Shown here piece after piece: positions 35,702-46,916 of a stretch of 64,000 nucleotides of DNA. Location: the NCBI GenBank assembly GCA_038330145.1, contig JBBQNR010000005.1, forward strand, positions 1 to 64,000, given 5' to 3'. Source of the stretch: JBBQNR01 sp038330145. Its GTDB lineage: Bacteria; Actinomycetota; Thermoleophilia; Solirubrobacterales; JBBDJG01. Position 1 is the first letter of the stretch. The number at the start of each line of letters is the position of its first letter. The notes below the pieces were generated by a model, which was not told where the DNA came from, did not search any database, and saw only the letters and a list, made by a program, of their open reading frames with translations. Position numbers and translations under genes: made by a program.

Positions 35702-35703
35702 GC

Positions 35704-35856
35704 ATGTCTCTGTTCGGACGCATCAACCGCTTCGCGCGCAGCCCGCAGGGTCGCAGGCTCGCCAACCAGGCCGTTGAGCTCGCCAAGAAGCCGGAGAACC
35801 GCCGCAAGGCGAGCCAGCTCGCCTCACGGCTGCGCGGCCGTCCGAGAACCAGATAA
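35704..35856 (+). CDS. 50-aa basic micro-protein
   Basis: MSLFGRINRFARSPQGRRLA at the start, then KKPENRRKASQLASRLRG. It is strongly Arg/Lys-rich and predicted helical. The ATG is 2 nt after the previous stop, so it is likely co-transcribed and coupled. The TAA at 35854-35856 abuts the clpB stop on the other strand (35857). I accept it because of operonic spacing and its protein-like composition; it might bind nucleic acid. Confidence 0.6.
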   Translation: MSLFGRINRFARSPQGRRLANQAVELAKKPENRRKASQLASRLRGRPRTR

Positions 35857-38489
<2,633 letters not shown>

Positions 38490-38490
<1 letters not shown>

Positions 38491-38954
38491 TACTTGTTAC
38501 CTGTTCTGTGAATCGGGATCTGAAAGCTCTTGACGTCGGCGGTACGCAGCATGGCGCCGGGCGGCTGCCAGCGCACCAGCTCGCGCTTGTACGAGCGGTG
38601 AACGGCGTCGATCTCCTCCAGCATGCGACGCTGCATCCCCACGACCTCCTTGCGCATGGTCTCGAGCTGAGCGCGCATCTCCGCCATCGACGCTTCGAGC
38701 TGCAGCACGCGCTCCACGCCGGCGAGGTTGAGGCCGAGCTCTGAAGTCAGCTCCTGAATGCGGCGCAGGTGCTCCACGTCGGCCTGTGAGTAGAGCCGTG
38801 TCTTCTTGGGAGAGCGGCTGGGCTTGATCAGGCCCCGCGCCTCGTACAGCCGCAGGGTCTGAGGGTGCATGCCGGCGAGCTCGGCGGCGATGGAGATCAT
38901 GAAGACCCCGGCGTCCTGCTCGAACAGATCTCTGCTCTTTTTCCTCTCCGCCAT
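38490..38954 (-). CDS. hspR: HspR, MerR-family heat-shock repressor
   Basis: 154 aa. MerR-type winged helix: FMISIAAELAGMHPQTLRLYEARGL, with the recognition and wing regions intact (SPKKTRLYSQADVEHLRR), followed by a coiled dimerisation helix (ASMAEMRAQLETMRKEVV). In actinomycetes HspR with DnaK as co-repressor shuts down dnaK and clpB transcription. It starts 3 nt after dnaJ, with AGGAG in the dnaJ end, and its stop overlaps the clpB start. Confidence 0.95.
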
Positions 38955-38957
38955 TCG

Positions 38958-40052
38958 CTAGCTCCTCTGCGCGCGCTTCAGCAGATCCGCGCGCGGATCG
39001 CCGTTCATCACCTGCGCGAGTTGTTCGAACGCCTCGCGCTGCTCCTTCGTCAGCGACTTGGGGATCTCGACCCTGATCCGGTAGTGGATGTCGCCGCGAC
39101 CCTTTCCCGAAGGCTTCGGCGGCCCCTCCCCCCGCAGCCGCTGAAGGCTGCCGTCGCGAGTGCCGGCCGGAATCTTGATCTGCTTGGTGCCGCTCAACGT
39201 CGGCACCTCGACGGTGCCGCCGCGAACGGCTTCGACGATCGAGACCGGCACCTCGACCTCGAGGTTGTTGCCCTTCTGCGTAAAGACGGGAGACGTTGCG
39301 ACGCGCGTCACGACGTAGAGGTCTCCGGCCGGACCTCCGCCCGCACCGGCCTCACCCTTTCCGGCCAGGCGGATGCGGCTGCCTTCGCGAACGCCCGCCG
39401 GGATGTTGACCCGGTAACGCTTGACCTGGTGAACCACGCCGACGCCGGCGCAGGTTGGGCACGGCTGCTCGACGACGGTTCCGCGGCCCCCGCACTGGGA
39501 GCAGGGCTGCGAGATCGAGAACATGCCCTGCCCCTCGGTCTCGATTCCGCGGCCGCCACAACGCGGGCATGTCTTGGGACTGGTGCCCGGCTTTGCCCCG
39601 CTGCCGCCGCAGGTCTCGCAGGCGGCGTCCTTGGGCACCGTGACCGATACCTGGGTGCCGTTCATCGCCTGGTCGAAGGAAAGCCGCACCTCGGTCTCGA
39701 GGTCCCTGCCGCGCTGCCGAAAGGGGCCGCCACCGCGAGCGCCGCCCCGGCCAAAGAGGTCGGAGAGGATGTCGCCAACGGAGCCGAAGCCCGCGCTGCC
39801 GCGAAAGGCGTTGGGGTCGAACCCGAAGCCGCCGCCGCCAAACATGCCCCCGGCGTCGTACTGCTTGCGCTTGTCGGCGTCGGACAGGACCGAGTAGGCC
39901 TCCTGTAGCTGCTTGAACTTCTCCTCGGCCTCTGCGTCGCCAGGGTTGCGGTCGGGGTGTAGCTCACGGGCAAGGCGGCGGTACGCCTTCTTGATCTCTT
40001 CCTGGGAGGCACCCTTCTGCACGCCAAGGCGCTTGTAGAACTCGTCGGCCAT
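38958..40052 (-). CDS. dnaJ: DnaJ co-chaperone
   Basis: 364 aa. J-domain with HPD (RELHPDRNPGD), a Gly/Phe region (GGMFGGGGFGFD), four zinc-finger repeats (CETCGGSG, CPRCGGRG, CSQCGGRG, CPTCAGVG) and the two C-terminal substrate-binding domains. It stimulates DnaK ATPase. It starts 15 nt after grpE and ends 3 nt before hspR. Confidence 0.97.
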   Translation of the reverse strand: MADEFYKRLGVQKGASQEEIKKAYRRLARELHPDRNPGDAEAEEKFKQLQEAYSVLSDADKRKQYDAGGMFGGGGFGFDPNAFRGSAGFGSVGDILSDLFGRGGARGGGPFRQRGRDLETEVRLSFDQAMNGTQVSVTVPKDAACETCGGSGAKPGTSPKTCPRCGGRGIETEGQGMFSISQPCSQCGGRGTVVEQPCPTCAGVGVVHQVKRYRVNIPAGVREGSRIRLAGKGEAGAGGGPAGDLYVVTRVATSPVFTQKGNNLEVEVPVSIVEAVRGGTVEVPTLSGTKQIKIPAGTRDGSLQRLRGEGPPKPSGKGRGDIHYRIRVEIPKSLTKEQREAFEQLAQVMNGDPRADLLKRAQRS

Positions 40053-40067
40053 CAGATCACTCCCTAC

Positions 40068-40754
40068 TCAGGCTCCCTCGCCGACGATCACGCGGGCGGG
40101 ACGCAATACCTGGCCGTCGAGGCGGTAGCCCTTCTCCAGCACCTCGACCACCTTGCCCGCAGCCTCTTCGCCCGCCGGCCTGGCCATCATCGCCTCGTGC
40201 TGGTGCGGGTCGAACGGCTCGCCCGACGGCTCGTAGCTCTCGACACCGTTTCGCTCCAGCACGGCGGCAAGCCCATCGCGAACGAGCCGTACTCCTTCGA
40301 CGAAGGAGGAAGGAGCGCTCATCCCGTCCAAAACCCGGTCGCCCGCTTGCGAACCCTCGGGAACCCGGTCGCCCGTTTGCGAACCCTCGCGGACCCGGTC
40401 GCCCGCTTGCGGGCCCTCGGGAACCCGGTCGCCCACTTGGGGGCCACCGGCCCTGTTCTCTTCGAGCGCGGCAAGGCCGCGCTCGAGGTTGTCGAGGACG
40501 GGCAGCAGCTCACGGGCGATCCCGGCTCGGCCACGCCGCTCGGCCTCACCGGCCTCCCCCGCCACCCGCTTGCGGTAATTCTCGAAGTCGGCCTTCGTCC
40601 GCCGGGCCAGCTCCAGGTACTCGTCCCGCTCGCGTTCCAACCCCGCCGCGAGCTCATCCACGTCGGCCTGGACCTTCTCCTCCTGCTCCTCGGTGGTGGC
40701 GGTGACGGGGTCGTCAGCGCCCACGGGCGGTTTACGGTCGGCTGTGTCCGACAT
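40068..40754 (-). CDS. grpE: GrpE nucleotide-exchange factor with an inserted 10-aa tandem repeat
   Basis: 228 aa. N-terminal coiled coil (QADVDELAAGLERERDEYL), KADFENYRKRV and ELLPVLDNLERGL, then the C-terminal exchange head (FDPHQHEAMMARP, KGYRLDGQVLRPARVIV). Between the two bundle helices (~residues 103-143) sit four copies of an EGxQxGDRVx decapeptide, absent from ordinary GrpE. Flanking helices remain in frame, so the protein is probably functional with an enlarged loop. Starts 3 nt after dnaK. Confidence 0.95.
   Translation of the reverse strand: MSDTADRKPPVGADDPVTATTEEQEEKVQADVDELAAGLERERDEYLELARRTKADFENYRKRVAGEAGEAERRGRAGIARELLPVLDNLERGLAALEENRAGGPQVGDRVPEGPQAGDRVREGSQTGDRVPEGSQAGDRVLDGMSAPSSFVEGVRLVRDGLAAVLERNGVESYEPSGEPFDPHQHEAMMARPAGEEAAGKVVEVLEKGYRLDGQVLRPARVIVGEGA
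40327..40446. repeat. 30-bp tandem repeat (four copies) inside grpE
   Basis: The core ACCCGGTCGCCC recurs exactly every 30 bp at 40333, 40363, 40393 and 40423. Unit length is a multiple of three, so copy changes keep the frame. On the coding strand it encodes GDRV-centred decapeptides. Confidence 0.9.
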
Positions 40755-40757
40755 CGG

Positions 40758-42662
40758 TTACTTCTGCTCCTCGTCCACGATCTCGGCGTCGACGACCTCC
40801 TCGTCGCTCTCGCCGGTCGCAGTACCGGCGCTGGCGCCGTTGCCTCCGCCGCCCTGCGCCTCCGCCGCCGCCTGGTACACCTGCTCCGAGACCTTGTGGA
40901 AGGCCTGCTGGAGCGCGTCGGTGCGGCGCTTGATCTCCTCGGCGTCCTCGGTCTCGAGCGCCTCGCGCACGGCCTTGATCGCCTGCTCGATCTCGTCCTT
41001 CGAGCCTGAGTCGACCTTGTCGCCAAGCTCGCCGAGCTGCTTCTCGGCCTGGTAGGCGGCGTTGTCGCCGGTGTTGCGGGCCTCCGCCACCTCGCGCTGG
41101 CGACGGTCCTCCGAAGCGTGCGCCTCGGCGTCCTTGACCATCTGCTCGACCTCCTGATCGGAAAGACCGGAGCCGGAGCTGATCTCGATCTTCTGCTCGG
41201 TCCCTGTGCCGAGGTCCTTGGCCGCGACGTGCAGGATGCCGTCGGCGTCGATGTCGAACGTGACCTCGACCTGAGGAATTCCACGAGGTGCCGGCGGAAT
41301 CCCCGTCAGCTGGAACTTGCCCAGCGACTTGTTGTACGTCGCCATCTCGCGCTCGCCCTGCAGGACGTGCACCTCGACCGAGGGCTGATTGTCCTCGGCG
41401 GTCGAGAAGATCTCCGACTTGCGGGTCGGGATCGTGGTGTTGCGCTCGATCAGCCGCGTGAACACGCCGCCCTTGGTCTCGATGCCGAGCGACAGTGGCG
41501 TGACGTCGAGCAGCAGCACGTCCTTGACGTCGCCGGCGAGCACGCCCGCCTGAATGGCGGCGCCGACCGCGACGACCTCGTCCGGATTCACTCCGCGATG
41601 CGGCTCCTTGCCGACCAGGTCCTTGACCTTCTCCTGCACGGCGGGCATGCGCGTCATGCCACCGACCATCACGACGTGGTCGATGTCGGCGCCGGTCACG
41701 CCGGCGTCCTCCATCGCCTGCCGCGTCGGGCCGACGGTGCGGTCGAGCAGGTCGGATGTCAGCTCGACCAGCTTCGCGCGCGACAGCCGCATGTCGAGGT
41801 GCTTGGGCCCCGCCTGGTCCGCCGTCACGAATGGCAGATTGATCGCCGTCTCCTGCGTGGTCGACAGCTCGACCTTGGCCTTCTCTGCCGCCTCGTAGAG
41901 TCGCTGCAGCGCCATGCGGTCCTGTGCGAGGTCAATACCCTGCGACTTCTTGAACTCGGCCACCAGCCAGTCGACGATCGCCTTGTCGAAGTTGTCGCCG
42001 CCGAGGTGGTTGTCACCCGACGTCGCCTTGACCTCGAACACGCCCTCGCCGATCTCGAGGATCGAGACGTCGAAGGTGCCGCCGCCGAGGTCCCAGACCA
42101 GGATCGTCTGGTCGCCCTCCTTGTCGAGGCCGTATGCCAGCGACGCCGCGGTCGGCTCGTTGATGATGCGCTTGACGTCGAGCCCGGCGACCTTGCCGGC
42201 GTCCTTGGTCGCTTGGCGTTGCGAGTCGTTGAAGTAGGCCGGCACGGTGATGACCGCGTCGGTGACCGTCTCGCCCAGGTAGTCCTCGGCGTCGGACCTC
42301 AGCTTCTGCAGGATCATGGCCGAGATCTCCGGCGGGGAGTACTGCTTGCCCGTGGCCTCGACGACCACGTCGGCGTTGGGCCCGGAGACGACCTTGTAGG
42401 GCACGATCGTCATCTCCTCCGAGACTTCGGAGAACTTGCGGCCCATGAAGCGTTTGATCGAGAAGATCGTGTTCTCGGGGTTCGTCACCTGCTGGCGCTT
42501 GGCCGGCACGCCCACCAAGCGCTCTCCAGCCTGGGTGAAGGCCACCACCGAGGGGGTCGTGCGGCCGCCCTCGCGGTTGGGGATGACCGTGGGCTCGCCG
42601 CCCTCGAGCACCGCCATGCACGAGTTGGTCGTCCCAAGGTCGATTCCAATCGTCTTTCCCAT
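40758..42662 (-). CDS. dnaK: DnaK (Hsp70) chaperone
   Basis: 634 aa from ATG 42662, 8 nt after AGGAGGT; a GTG two codons earlier is too close to the ribosome site. ATPase domain: GIDLGTTNSCMAV, VITVPAYFNDSQRQAT, ILVWDLGGGTFDVSIL and VVMVGGMTRMPAV. Substrate domain: LLLDVTPLSLGIETKGG and the beta-sandwich/lid to ~600; the acidic tail ends EEVVDAEIVDEEQ. First gene of dnaK-grpE-dnaJ-hspR-clpB. It is preceded by a hairpin and an HspR-like palindrome. Confidence 0.98.
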   Translation of the reverse strand: MGKTIGIDLGTTNSCMAVLEGGEPTVIPNREGGRTTPSVVAFTQAGERLVGVPAKRQQVTNPENTIFSIKRFMGRKFSEVSEEMTIVPYKVVSGPNADVVVEATGKQYSPPEISAMILQKLRSDAEDYLGETVTDAVITVPAYFNDSQRQATKDAGKVAGLDVKRIINEPTAASLAYGLDKEGDQTILVWDLGGGTFDVSILEIGEGVFEVKATSGDNHLGGDNFDKAIVDWLVAEFKKSQGIDLAQDRMALQRLYEAAEKAKVELSTTQETAINLPFVTADQAGPKHLDMRLSRAKLVELTSDLLDRTVGPTRQAMEDAGVTGADIDHVVMVGGMTRMPAVQEKVKDLVGKEPHRGVNPDEVVAVGAAIQAGVLAGDVKDVLLLDVTPLSLGIETKGGVFTRLIERNTTIPTRKSEIFSTAEDNQPSVEVHVLQGEREMATYNKSLGKFQLTGIPPAPRGIPQVEVTFDIDADGILHVAAKDLGTGTEQKIEISSGSGLSDQEVEQMVKDAEAHASEDRRQREVAEARNTGDNAAYQAEKQLGELGDKVDSGSKDEIEQAIKAVREALETEDAEEIKRRTDALQQAFHKVSEQVYQAAAEAQGGGGNGASAGTATGESDEEVVDAEIVDEEQK

Positions 42663-42680
42663 CCTCACTTACCTCCTAAA

Positions 42681-42697
42681 AGCTGCGATTTGCAGCT
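42681..42697 (-). promoter_or_regulatory. Leader hairpin just upstream of the dnaK ribosome site
   Basis: AGCTGC, 5-nt loop, GCAGCT. The AGGAGGT ribosome site follows after four bases. It could modulate dnaK translation or mRNA stability; no known heat-sensing fold is recognised. Confidence 0.4.
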
Positions 42698-42719
42698 ATT
42701 TCAACGAATTGTCACGGAA

Positions 42720-42739
42720 CATGCGTATCGAAACGCAAG
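42720..42739. promoter_or_regulatory. HAIR-like palindrome, candidate HspR operator
   Basis: On the minus strand CTTGCGT, 6-nt spacer, ACGCATG; a 20-bp palindrome with two mismatched pairs, 58-77 nt upstream of the dnaK ATG. HspR sites in other actinomycetes read CTTGAGT-N7-ACTCAAG, so this shares the layout with altered half-sites and one fewer spacer base. Confidence 0.45.
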
Positions 42740-42767
42740 AAATCTAAGTGAGATTATGGCAGATCTC

Positions 42768-43472
42768 TCATAGATCGCCAAGGCGCTCGCGACCATACGG
42801 GCATAGCCGCAGCAGCGGGCACTGGTCACACAGCGGCCGCGCCGGCTTGCAGAGCCGTCGGCCGTGCCGCAAGAGGTTGACGTGGAGCTCGTAGACGTCG
42901 GCCGGGTCGGCCAGGGCCTGGAGGGTGTCGTGCGCCTCTTCGAAGGAGGCCTTCGGCCGCACCAGGCCGAGCCGGCCCGAGACGCGGTAAACGTGCGTGT
43001 CGACCGGCATGTCGGGCCGGTCGTAGGAGAACAGCAGCACGCAGGCGGCCGTCTTGCGGCCGACGCCCGGCAGGGACTGGAGGAACCCCATCGCCCGCTC
43101 GCGGGGAGCATGCTCCAGCCAGGACACGTCGAGGCTGCCCCGCTCGCTCCTGATGATGCCGAGCACCTGCTGGATCCGCTCCGACTTCACCTTCGAGATG
43201 CCGCCGGGCCGGATCGCTTCCTCCACCTCCGTCAGGGGGGCGGAGGCGACGGCGTCCCAGCTCGGGAAGCGCTCGCGCAGCCTGGCGTAGGCGACGTCGC
43301 GGTTGCGGTCGTTGGTGTTCTGGGAAAGGATCGTCAGCACCAGCTCATCGAGCGGGGCGCGGTGGGGAATATTGCGAGGACGGGCGTAGTAGCCGCGCAG
43401 CCGGTCTCGGATCGAGCGCAGGCGGCGGCGCTCGGGCCGCTTCCAGGCGCCGGGGCGGGGTTTCGCGGGCAC
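42768..43472 (-). CDS. nth: Endonuclease III family DNA glycosylase/lyase
   Basis: 234 aa from GTG 43472 (VPAKPRPGAWKRPE); the longer frame overlaps the divergent gene start. Helix-hairpin-helix LPGVGRKTAACVLL with catalytic Lys, and catalytic Asp in MPVDTHVYRVSGRLGL. A C-terminal Cx6Cx2Cx5C motif (CKPARPLCDQCPLLRLC) binds the 4Fe-4S cluster. Removes oxidised pyrimidines. Ends 105 bp before the dnaK start, in the same direction. Confidence 0.9.
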   Translation of the reverse strand: MPAKPRPGAWKRPERRRLRSIRDRLRGYYARPRNIPHRAPLDELVLTILSQNTNDRNRDVAYARLRERFPSWDAVASAPLTEVEEAIRPGGISKVKSERIQQVLGIIRSERGSLDVSWLEHAPRERAMGFLQSLPGVGRKTAACVLLFSYDRPDMPVDTHVYRVSGRLGLVRPKASFEEAHDTLQALADPADVYELHVNLLRHGRRLCKPARPLCDQCPLLRLCPYGRERLGDL

Positions 43473-43534
43473 AGCCGAAAAGCTACTTGCAGGCGCGAGC
43501 GGCGGCCAAGGGCAGGGCCGGTATCCTGGCGACA

Positions 43535-45160
43535 ATGACCGGAGCACGAAGTGCTTCGCTCGAGCGGCCGAGCTGGATTCCCGCGGTTTCCCTCAGCGCC
43601 TTGCTGGCGGTGACCCTTGCTGTTTGGGATCCGCATGTGCGGGACCTTGCCGCGCACGTGTACCGCGAGGAGATGTTCGAGCGCAGCGGGTTCGCAGTTT
43701 GGAACGCAAGCTGGTACGGCGGGCACTACCTGCTCACACACAGTGTGCTGTTCCCGCCTCTGGCTGCGCTTTTCGGCGCGCAGGTGGTCGGAGTTGCCTC
43801 GGTCATGGCCAGCACCTATCTGTTCGATCGCCTGGTGTACGAGCGCTGGGGCGCAAGGGCTCGTCCCGCGACACTCTGGTTCGGAGCCGGAACGGTGACG
43901 ATGCTGGCCAGCGGCAGGCTCAGCTTCGCGCTCGGCGTCGCCTTCGCGCTCGCCAGCCTGCATGCGATGCAACGGGGAAGAAACTCGTGGACCCTGGGCG
44001 GCGCGGTCGCGTGCGCGCTTGCCAGCCCGGTGGCCGCGGCCTTTCTGGCCGGCGTCGTCGCCGTGGGCGCTCTCGCGTCGCGCTCAACGCGGCGACTTGC
44101 GGTGCTGGGAGTGGTGGCAGCCGCGCTTGTTCCGGTCGCCCTCATCAACATCGTCTTCGCCGACGGCGGGCAGGAGCCGTTCGTCTTCTCGGCCTGGATC
44201 GCGCTCCCACTGTGGTCGGCCGCCGCGCTCTATGTGACCAGAGGGCTGGAGGGCGAACGCGAGCTGAGGGCCGTGATCCTCGCCTACCTGGTCGTCGGTA
44301 CGGCGGTGTGGCTGATCCCGAACCCGCTCGGCGGCAACGCGACTCGACTCGGCGCCCTCTTCGGCGGCCCAGTAATCGCGGCGGCGCTGCTTTCGCGCAA
44401 CGTCCGCCTGATGACGCCGGCGATCGGGCTGCTGCTGGCAGGAAGCCTCTGGTGGCAGGTCGCGCCGGCGGTGCGCGACGTCGCGCAGAGCATGGGGGAT
44501 GCCTCAACGCGCAGCTCGTACTACGAGCCACTGGCCGACTGGCTGCGCGCCAATGGCGCCGAGGGCGCCCGCATCGAGGTGCCTTTCACCTCTGGTCACT
44601 GGGAGACGGCTTACCTTGCCCCAGACTTCGAGCTCGCCCGCGGCTGGTTGCGCCAGCTCGATCGCACGCGCAACGGAATCTTCTACGACGGCCGCCTGAC
44701 CCACACGCGCTACCGCGAGTGGCTGCAACAGAACGGCATTCGCTACGTCGCGCTGCCGGACGCCAAGAGCGACTATTCCGCTCGAGTCGAGCACAAGCTG
44801 GTCGAATCCGGCCCCTCGTACCTGAGGCAGGTAGCGCAGCTCGGCAACTGGAGCGTGTACCGCGTGCTCGGCACCCTGCCACTGCTGCAGCCTCGCGGTC
44901 GAGCGCAGGGGAGCCTGGCGCGTTTGGAGCCGGAGGCCTTCGTGCTCCAGGTGCGGAGACCCGGGCGCTTTCTCGTGCGGGTGCGGGCGACACCGTTCTG
45001 GAAGCTGAGCGGAGGAGCGTCCGGGTGCGTGGGCAAGAGCGGTCGCTGGACCGTCGTGCGGGCCGATCAACCCGGTCCGGTGCGGGTCTCGATCCGCTTC
45101 TCGCTCGAGCGGGCGGGCAGATCCGCCACCGGCTGGCACGAGAACTGCGTCAGAGGCTGA
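43535..45160 (+). CDS. Polytopic membrane protein, possible GT-C-like enzyme
   Basis: 541 aa from ATG 43535. Residues ~15-330 contain about nine or ten hydrophobic helices with short loops; the first periplasmic loop has WDPHVRDLAAHVYREEMFE, reminiscent of GT-C glycosyltransferases with acidic loop residues. Residues ~335-540 are a soluble, probably extracytoplasmic domain (PLADWLRANGAEGARIEV, then RYVALPDAKSDYS). Two cysteines near the C-terminus may pair. The family is not recognised with certainty. It leads a rightward run into the lipid genes after a 100-bp gap. Confidence 0.78.
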   Translation: MTGARSASLERPSWIPAVSLSALLAVTLAVWDPHVRDLAAHVYREEMFERSGFAVWNASWYGGHYLLTHSVLFPPLAALFGAQVVGVASVMASTYLFDRLVYERWGARARPATLWFGAGTVTMLASGRLSFALGVAFALASLHAMQRGRNSWTLGGAVACALASPVAAAFLAGVVAVGALASRSTRRLAVLGVVAAALVPVALINIVFADGGQEPFVFSAWIALPLWSAAALYVTRGLEGERELRAVILAYLVVGTAVWLIPNPLGGNATRLGALFGGPVIAAALLSRNVRLMTPAIGLLLAGSLWWQVAPAVRDVAQSMGDASTRSSYYEPLADWLRANGAEGARIEVPFTSGHWETAYLAPDFELARGWLRQLDRTRNGIFYDGRLTHTRYREWLQQNGIRYVALPDAKSDYSARVEHKLVESGPSYLRQVAQLGNWSVYRVLGTLPLLQPRGRAQGSLARLEPEAFVLQVRRPGRFLVRVRATPFWKLSGGASGCVGKSGRWTVVRADQPGPVRVSIRFSLERAGRSATGWHENCVRG

Positions 45161-45236
45161 TCCGCGCGCCTGGCGGGCCGTGCCCCCGCCCCCTGACGAG
45201 CCGCTCCCAGGCCGGACATCGCGCTGGAGAAGCCGC

Positions 45237-45252
45237 GTTAACGTCGGTTAAC
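45237..45252. promoter_or_regulatory. Paired GTTAAC palindrome before the PAP2 gene
   Basis: GTTAAC-GTCG-GTTAAC, a perfect 16-bp inverted repeat ending 8 nt before GTG 45261. It is AT-rich in a GC-rich setting and so close to the start that binding here would block initiation. Candidate operator. Confidence 0.35.
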
Positions 45253-45260
45253 ATTTCGCC

Positions 45261-46100
45261 GTGCCTCGGCTGCTTCTGCTTCTGATGCTTCTGTTCGCCG
45301 TCTCGGGCCTCGTGTACCTCCGGTCACGTAGCACCGGCGCAACCAAGACCACCTGGCTTCCGAAGGGATGGCCGGACGCGCTCACCCAGATTGCGCTGTT
45401 CGCGTTCGCAGACCTCTGTTACGAGACGGTTCGCGGGATATCGGAAACCAACACCGCGCTCGCCTTCTCCAACGCGCGCAACATCGTCGACCTCGAGCAG
45501 AGCACCGGTCTCTTCTTTGAGCAGGGGTTCCAGGCCTGGGTCATGGGGTCACGCCTGCTGGTCGACCTGGCGAACTTCATGTACGTCAACTCGCACTTCG
45601 TCGTCACGACGGCGTTTCTGGTCTGGCTCTACCTGCGTCGCAACGATCACTTCTACTTCGTGCGCAACATGTTCATGGTGGCGATGGCGCTCGCGCTCGT
45701 CGGCTACGCCACGATGCCGACCGCGCCGCCGCGCTTCCTGCCGGAGCTCGGGTTCGTCGACACGATCGCCTACTACGCCGACGTGAAGCACGACTCGGCC
45801 TTCGTGACGCTGTTCTTCAATCCCTATGCCGCGGTGCCGAGCATGCACGTGGCCTTCTCGCTCTTGATCGCCGCGCCGGCCGTGGTGCTCGTGCGCAATC
45901 GCCTCATCAAGCTGCTGTGGGTCTTCTACCCGCCGCTGGTGACGTGCGTCGTGATCGTGACCGGTAACCACTGGTGGTTCGACGCGGCGGTCGGATCCCT
46001 GGTGGCGTTGTCCGCAGCGCTGGTTGCGCGGCTGGTGCTGTCGCGCCTCCGCCCGGCGGCCTGGGGCTGGCGCCCGCCCTCGGTGTCGGCGACAGCCTGA
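45261..46100 (+). CDS. PAP2/AUR1-like membrane phosphatase or phospho-head-group transferase
   Basis: 279 aa from GTG 45261, with about six hydrophobic segments. PAP2-superfamily motifs: YATMPTAPPRFLPE, VPSMHVAFSLL (His) and TGNHWWFDAAVG (His and Asp). This combination is closer to AUR1/inositolphosphotransferase-like proteins than to simple lipid phosphatases. Its TGA shares one base with the ATG of the CDP-alcohol phosphotransferase (TGATG), and ino1 follows, so a role in inositol-lipid assembly is a reasonable inference. Confidence 0.87.
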   Translation: MPRLLLLLMLLFAVSGLVYLRSRSTGATKTTWLPKGWPDALTQIALFAFADLCYETVRGISETNTALAFSNARNIVDLEQSTGLFFEQGFQAWVMGSRLLVDLANFMYVNSHFVVTTAFLVWLYLRRNDHFYFVRNMFMVAMALALVGYATMPTAPPRFLPELGFVDTIAYYADVKHDSAFVTLFFNPYAAVPSMHVAFSLLIAAPAVVLVRNRLIKLLWVFYPPLVTCVVIVTGNHWWFDAAVGSLVALSAALVARLVLSRLRPAAWGWRPPSVSATA

Positions 46101-46846
46101 TGGCCGACCGCAACCCCTCTGCGCGATCCGCGCAGCGCAGCCCGGCGGGGGGCGGGCCGGGCAGCGGAAATGGCGCCGGCCGTGGCAGCCGCCCCGGCCG
46201 ATCGGGGGCATCGACGGCGGAGCTGCGGCTGATGATGCGCGATCGCCTGATCGAGTCTCGCCTGACACCGAACTCGATCTCGATCACGGGCCTGATGCTG
46301 AACGTCGCAGCGGCGGTCCTGGTGACCCAGCGGCTCTTTTTCCTGGCCGGACTGACCTTCCTGATCGGAAGCCTGATGGACACCCTCGACGGGCGCTACT
46401 CGCGCATGTCGGGAAAGGGCACTCCCTTCGGTGCTTTTCTGGATTCGACGCTGGACCGCATCGAGGAGGGGATCGTGCTCACGGCCGTGGCGGCCTATTT
46501 CGCCTCCAGGCACGACGAGCTGGCCGTGGCGGCTACGGTCGTCGTGGTGCTCGGATCGCTGATGGTGAGCTACACGAGGGCCCGGGCGGAGGCCATTGGC
46601 GTCGAGTGCAAGGTAGGATTCGCTACCAGGCCGGTCAGGGTCGCATTGCTGACAGCCGGCCTGGTGTTTGCAAGGGGTGCAGGGATCGGCGACTTCGAGT
46701 TGCTGGCGCCGGCGATCTACGTGATGGCGGCATTGACCGCGTTCACGGTGGTCCAGCGCGTCTGGCACGTGCGCCAGGCCCTCTCCACGCAACCGAGTCC
46801 ACCTCAGCCGGTAGCTGACGAGGCCCGGCCGGGTACCTCGACGTAA
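46100..46846 (+). CDS. CDP-alcohol phosphotransferase, probable phosphatidylinositol-phosphate synthase
   Basis: 248 aa from ATG 46100. The signature spans SLMDTLDGRYSRM and GAFLDSTLDRIEE: DG-x2-[A/S]R-x8-G-x3-D-x3-D, with Ser in place of the usual Ala and all four metal-binding aspartates present. Several membrane helices follow; a Gly/Ser/Arg-rich ~40-aa N-terminal tail is cytosolic. With inositol-3-phosphate synthase downstream, the likely reaction joins CDP-diacylglycerol to inositol phosphate. Substrate is inferred from context. The C-terminus (~225-248) is Pro-rich. Confidence 0.88.
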   Translation: MADRNPSARSAQRSPAGGGPGSGNGAGRGSRPGRSGASTAELRLMMRDRLIESRLTPNSISITGLMLNVAAAVLVTQRLFFLAGLTFLIGSLMDTLDGRYSRMSGKGTPFGAFLDSTLDRIEEGIVLTAVAAYFASRHDELAVAATVVVVLGSLMVSYTRARAEAIGVECKVGFATRPVRVALLTAGLVFARGAGIGDFELLAPAIYVMAALTAFTVVQRVWHVRQALSTQPSPPQPVADEARPGTST

Positions 46847-46874
46847 CTTTTTCGAATCTAGGAGGCGCAGCCGA

Positions 46875-46916
46875 ATGAACCGTTCCCGATCAGCCCGCAG
46901 GAAAGCCACCCGATGA
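46875..46916 (+). CDS. 13-codon leader ORF coupled to ino1
   Basis: MNRSRSARRKATR, then a TGA that overlaps the ino1 ATG (ATGA). It has the better ribosome site of the two: AGGAGG, 9 nt before its ATG at 46875. The peptide has six basic residues. Coupled leader ORFs usually set downstream translation; a sensing role is possible but unproven. Confidence 0.5.
   Translation: MNRSRSARRKATR

Noticed and set aside
40327..40446. A four-unit direct repeat considered as a CRISPR array
   Set aside because: Units are tandem without spacers, in frame inside grpE, and no cas genes are present.
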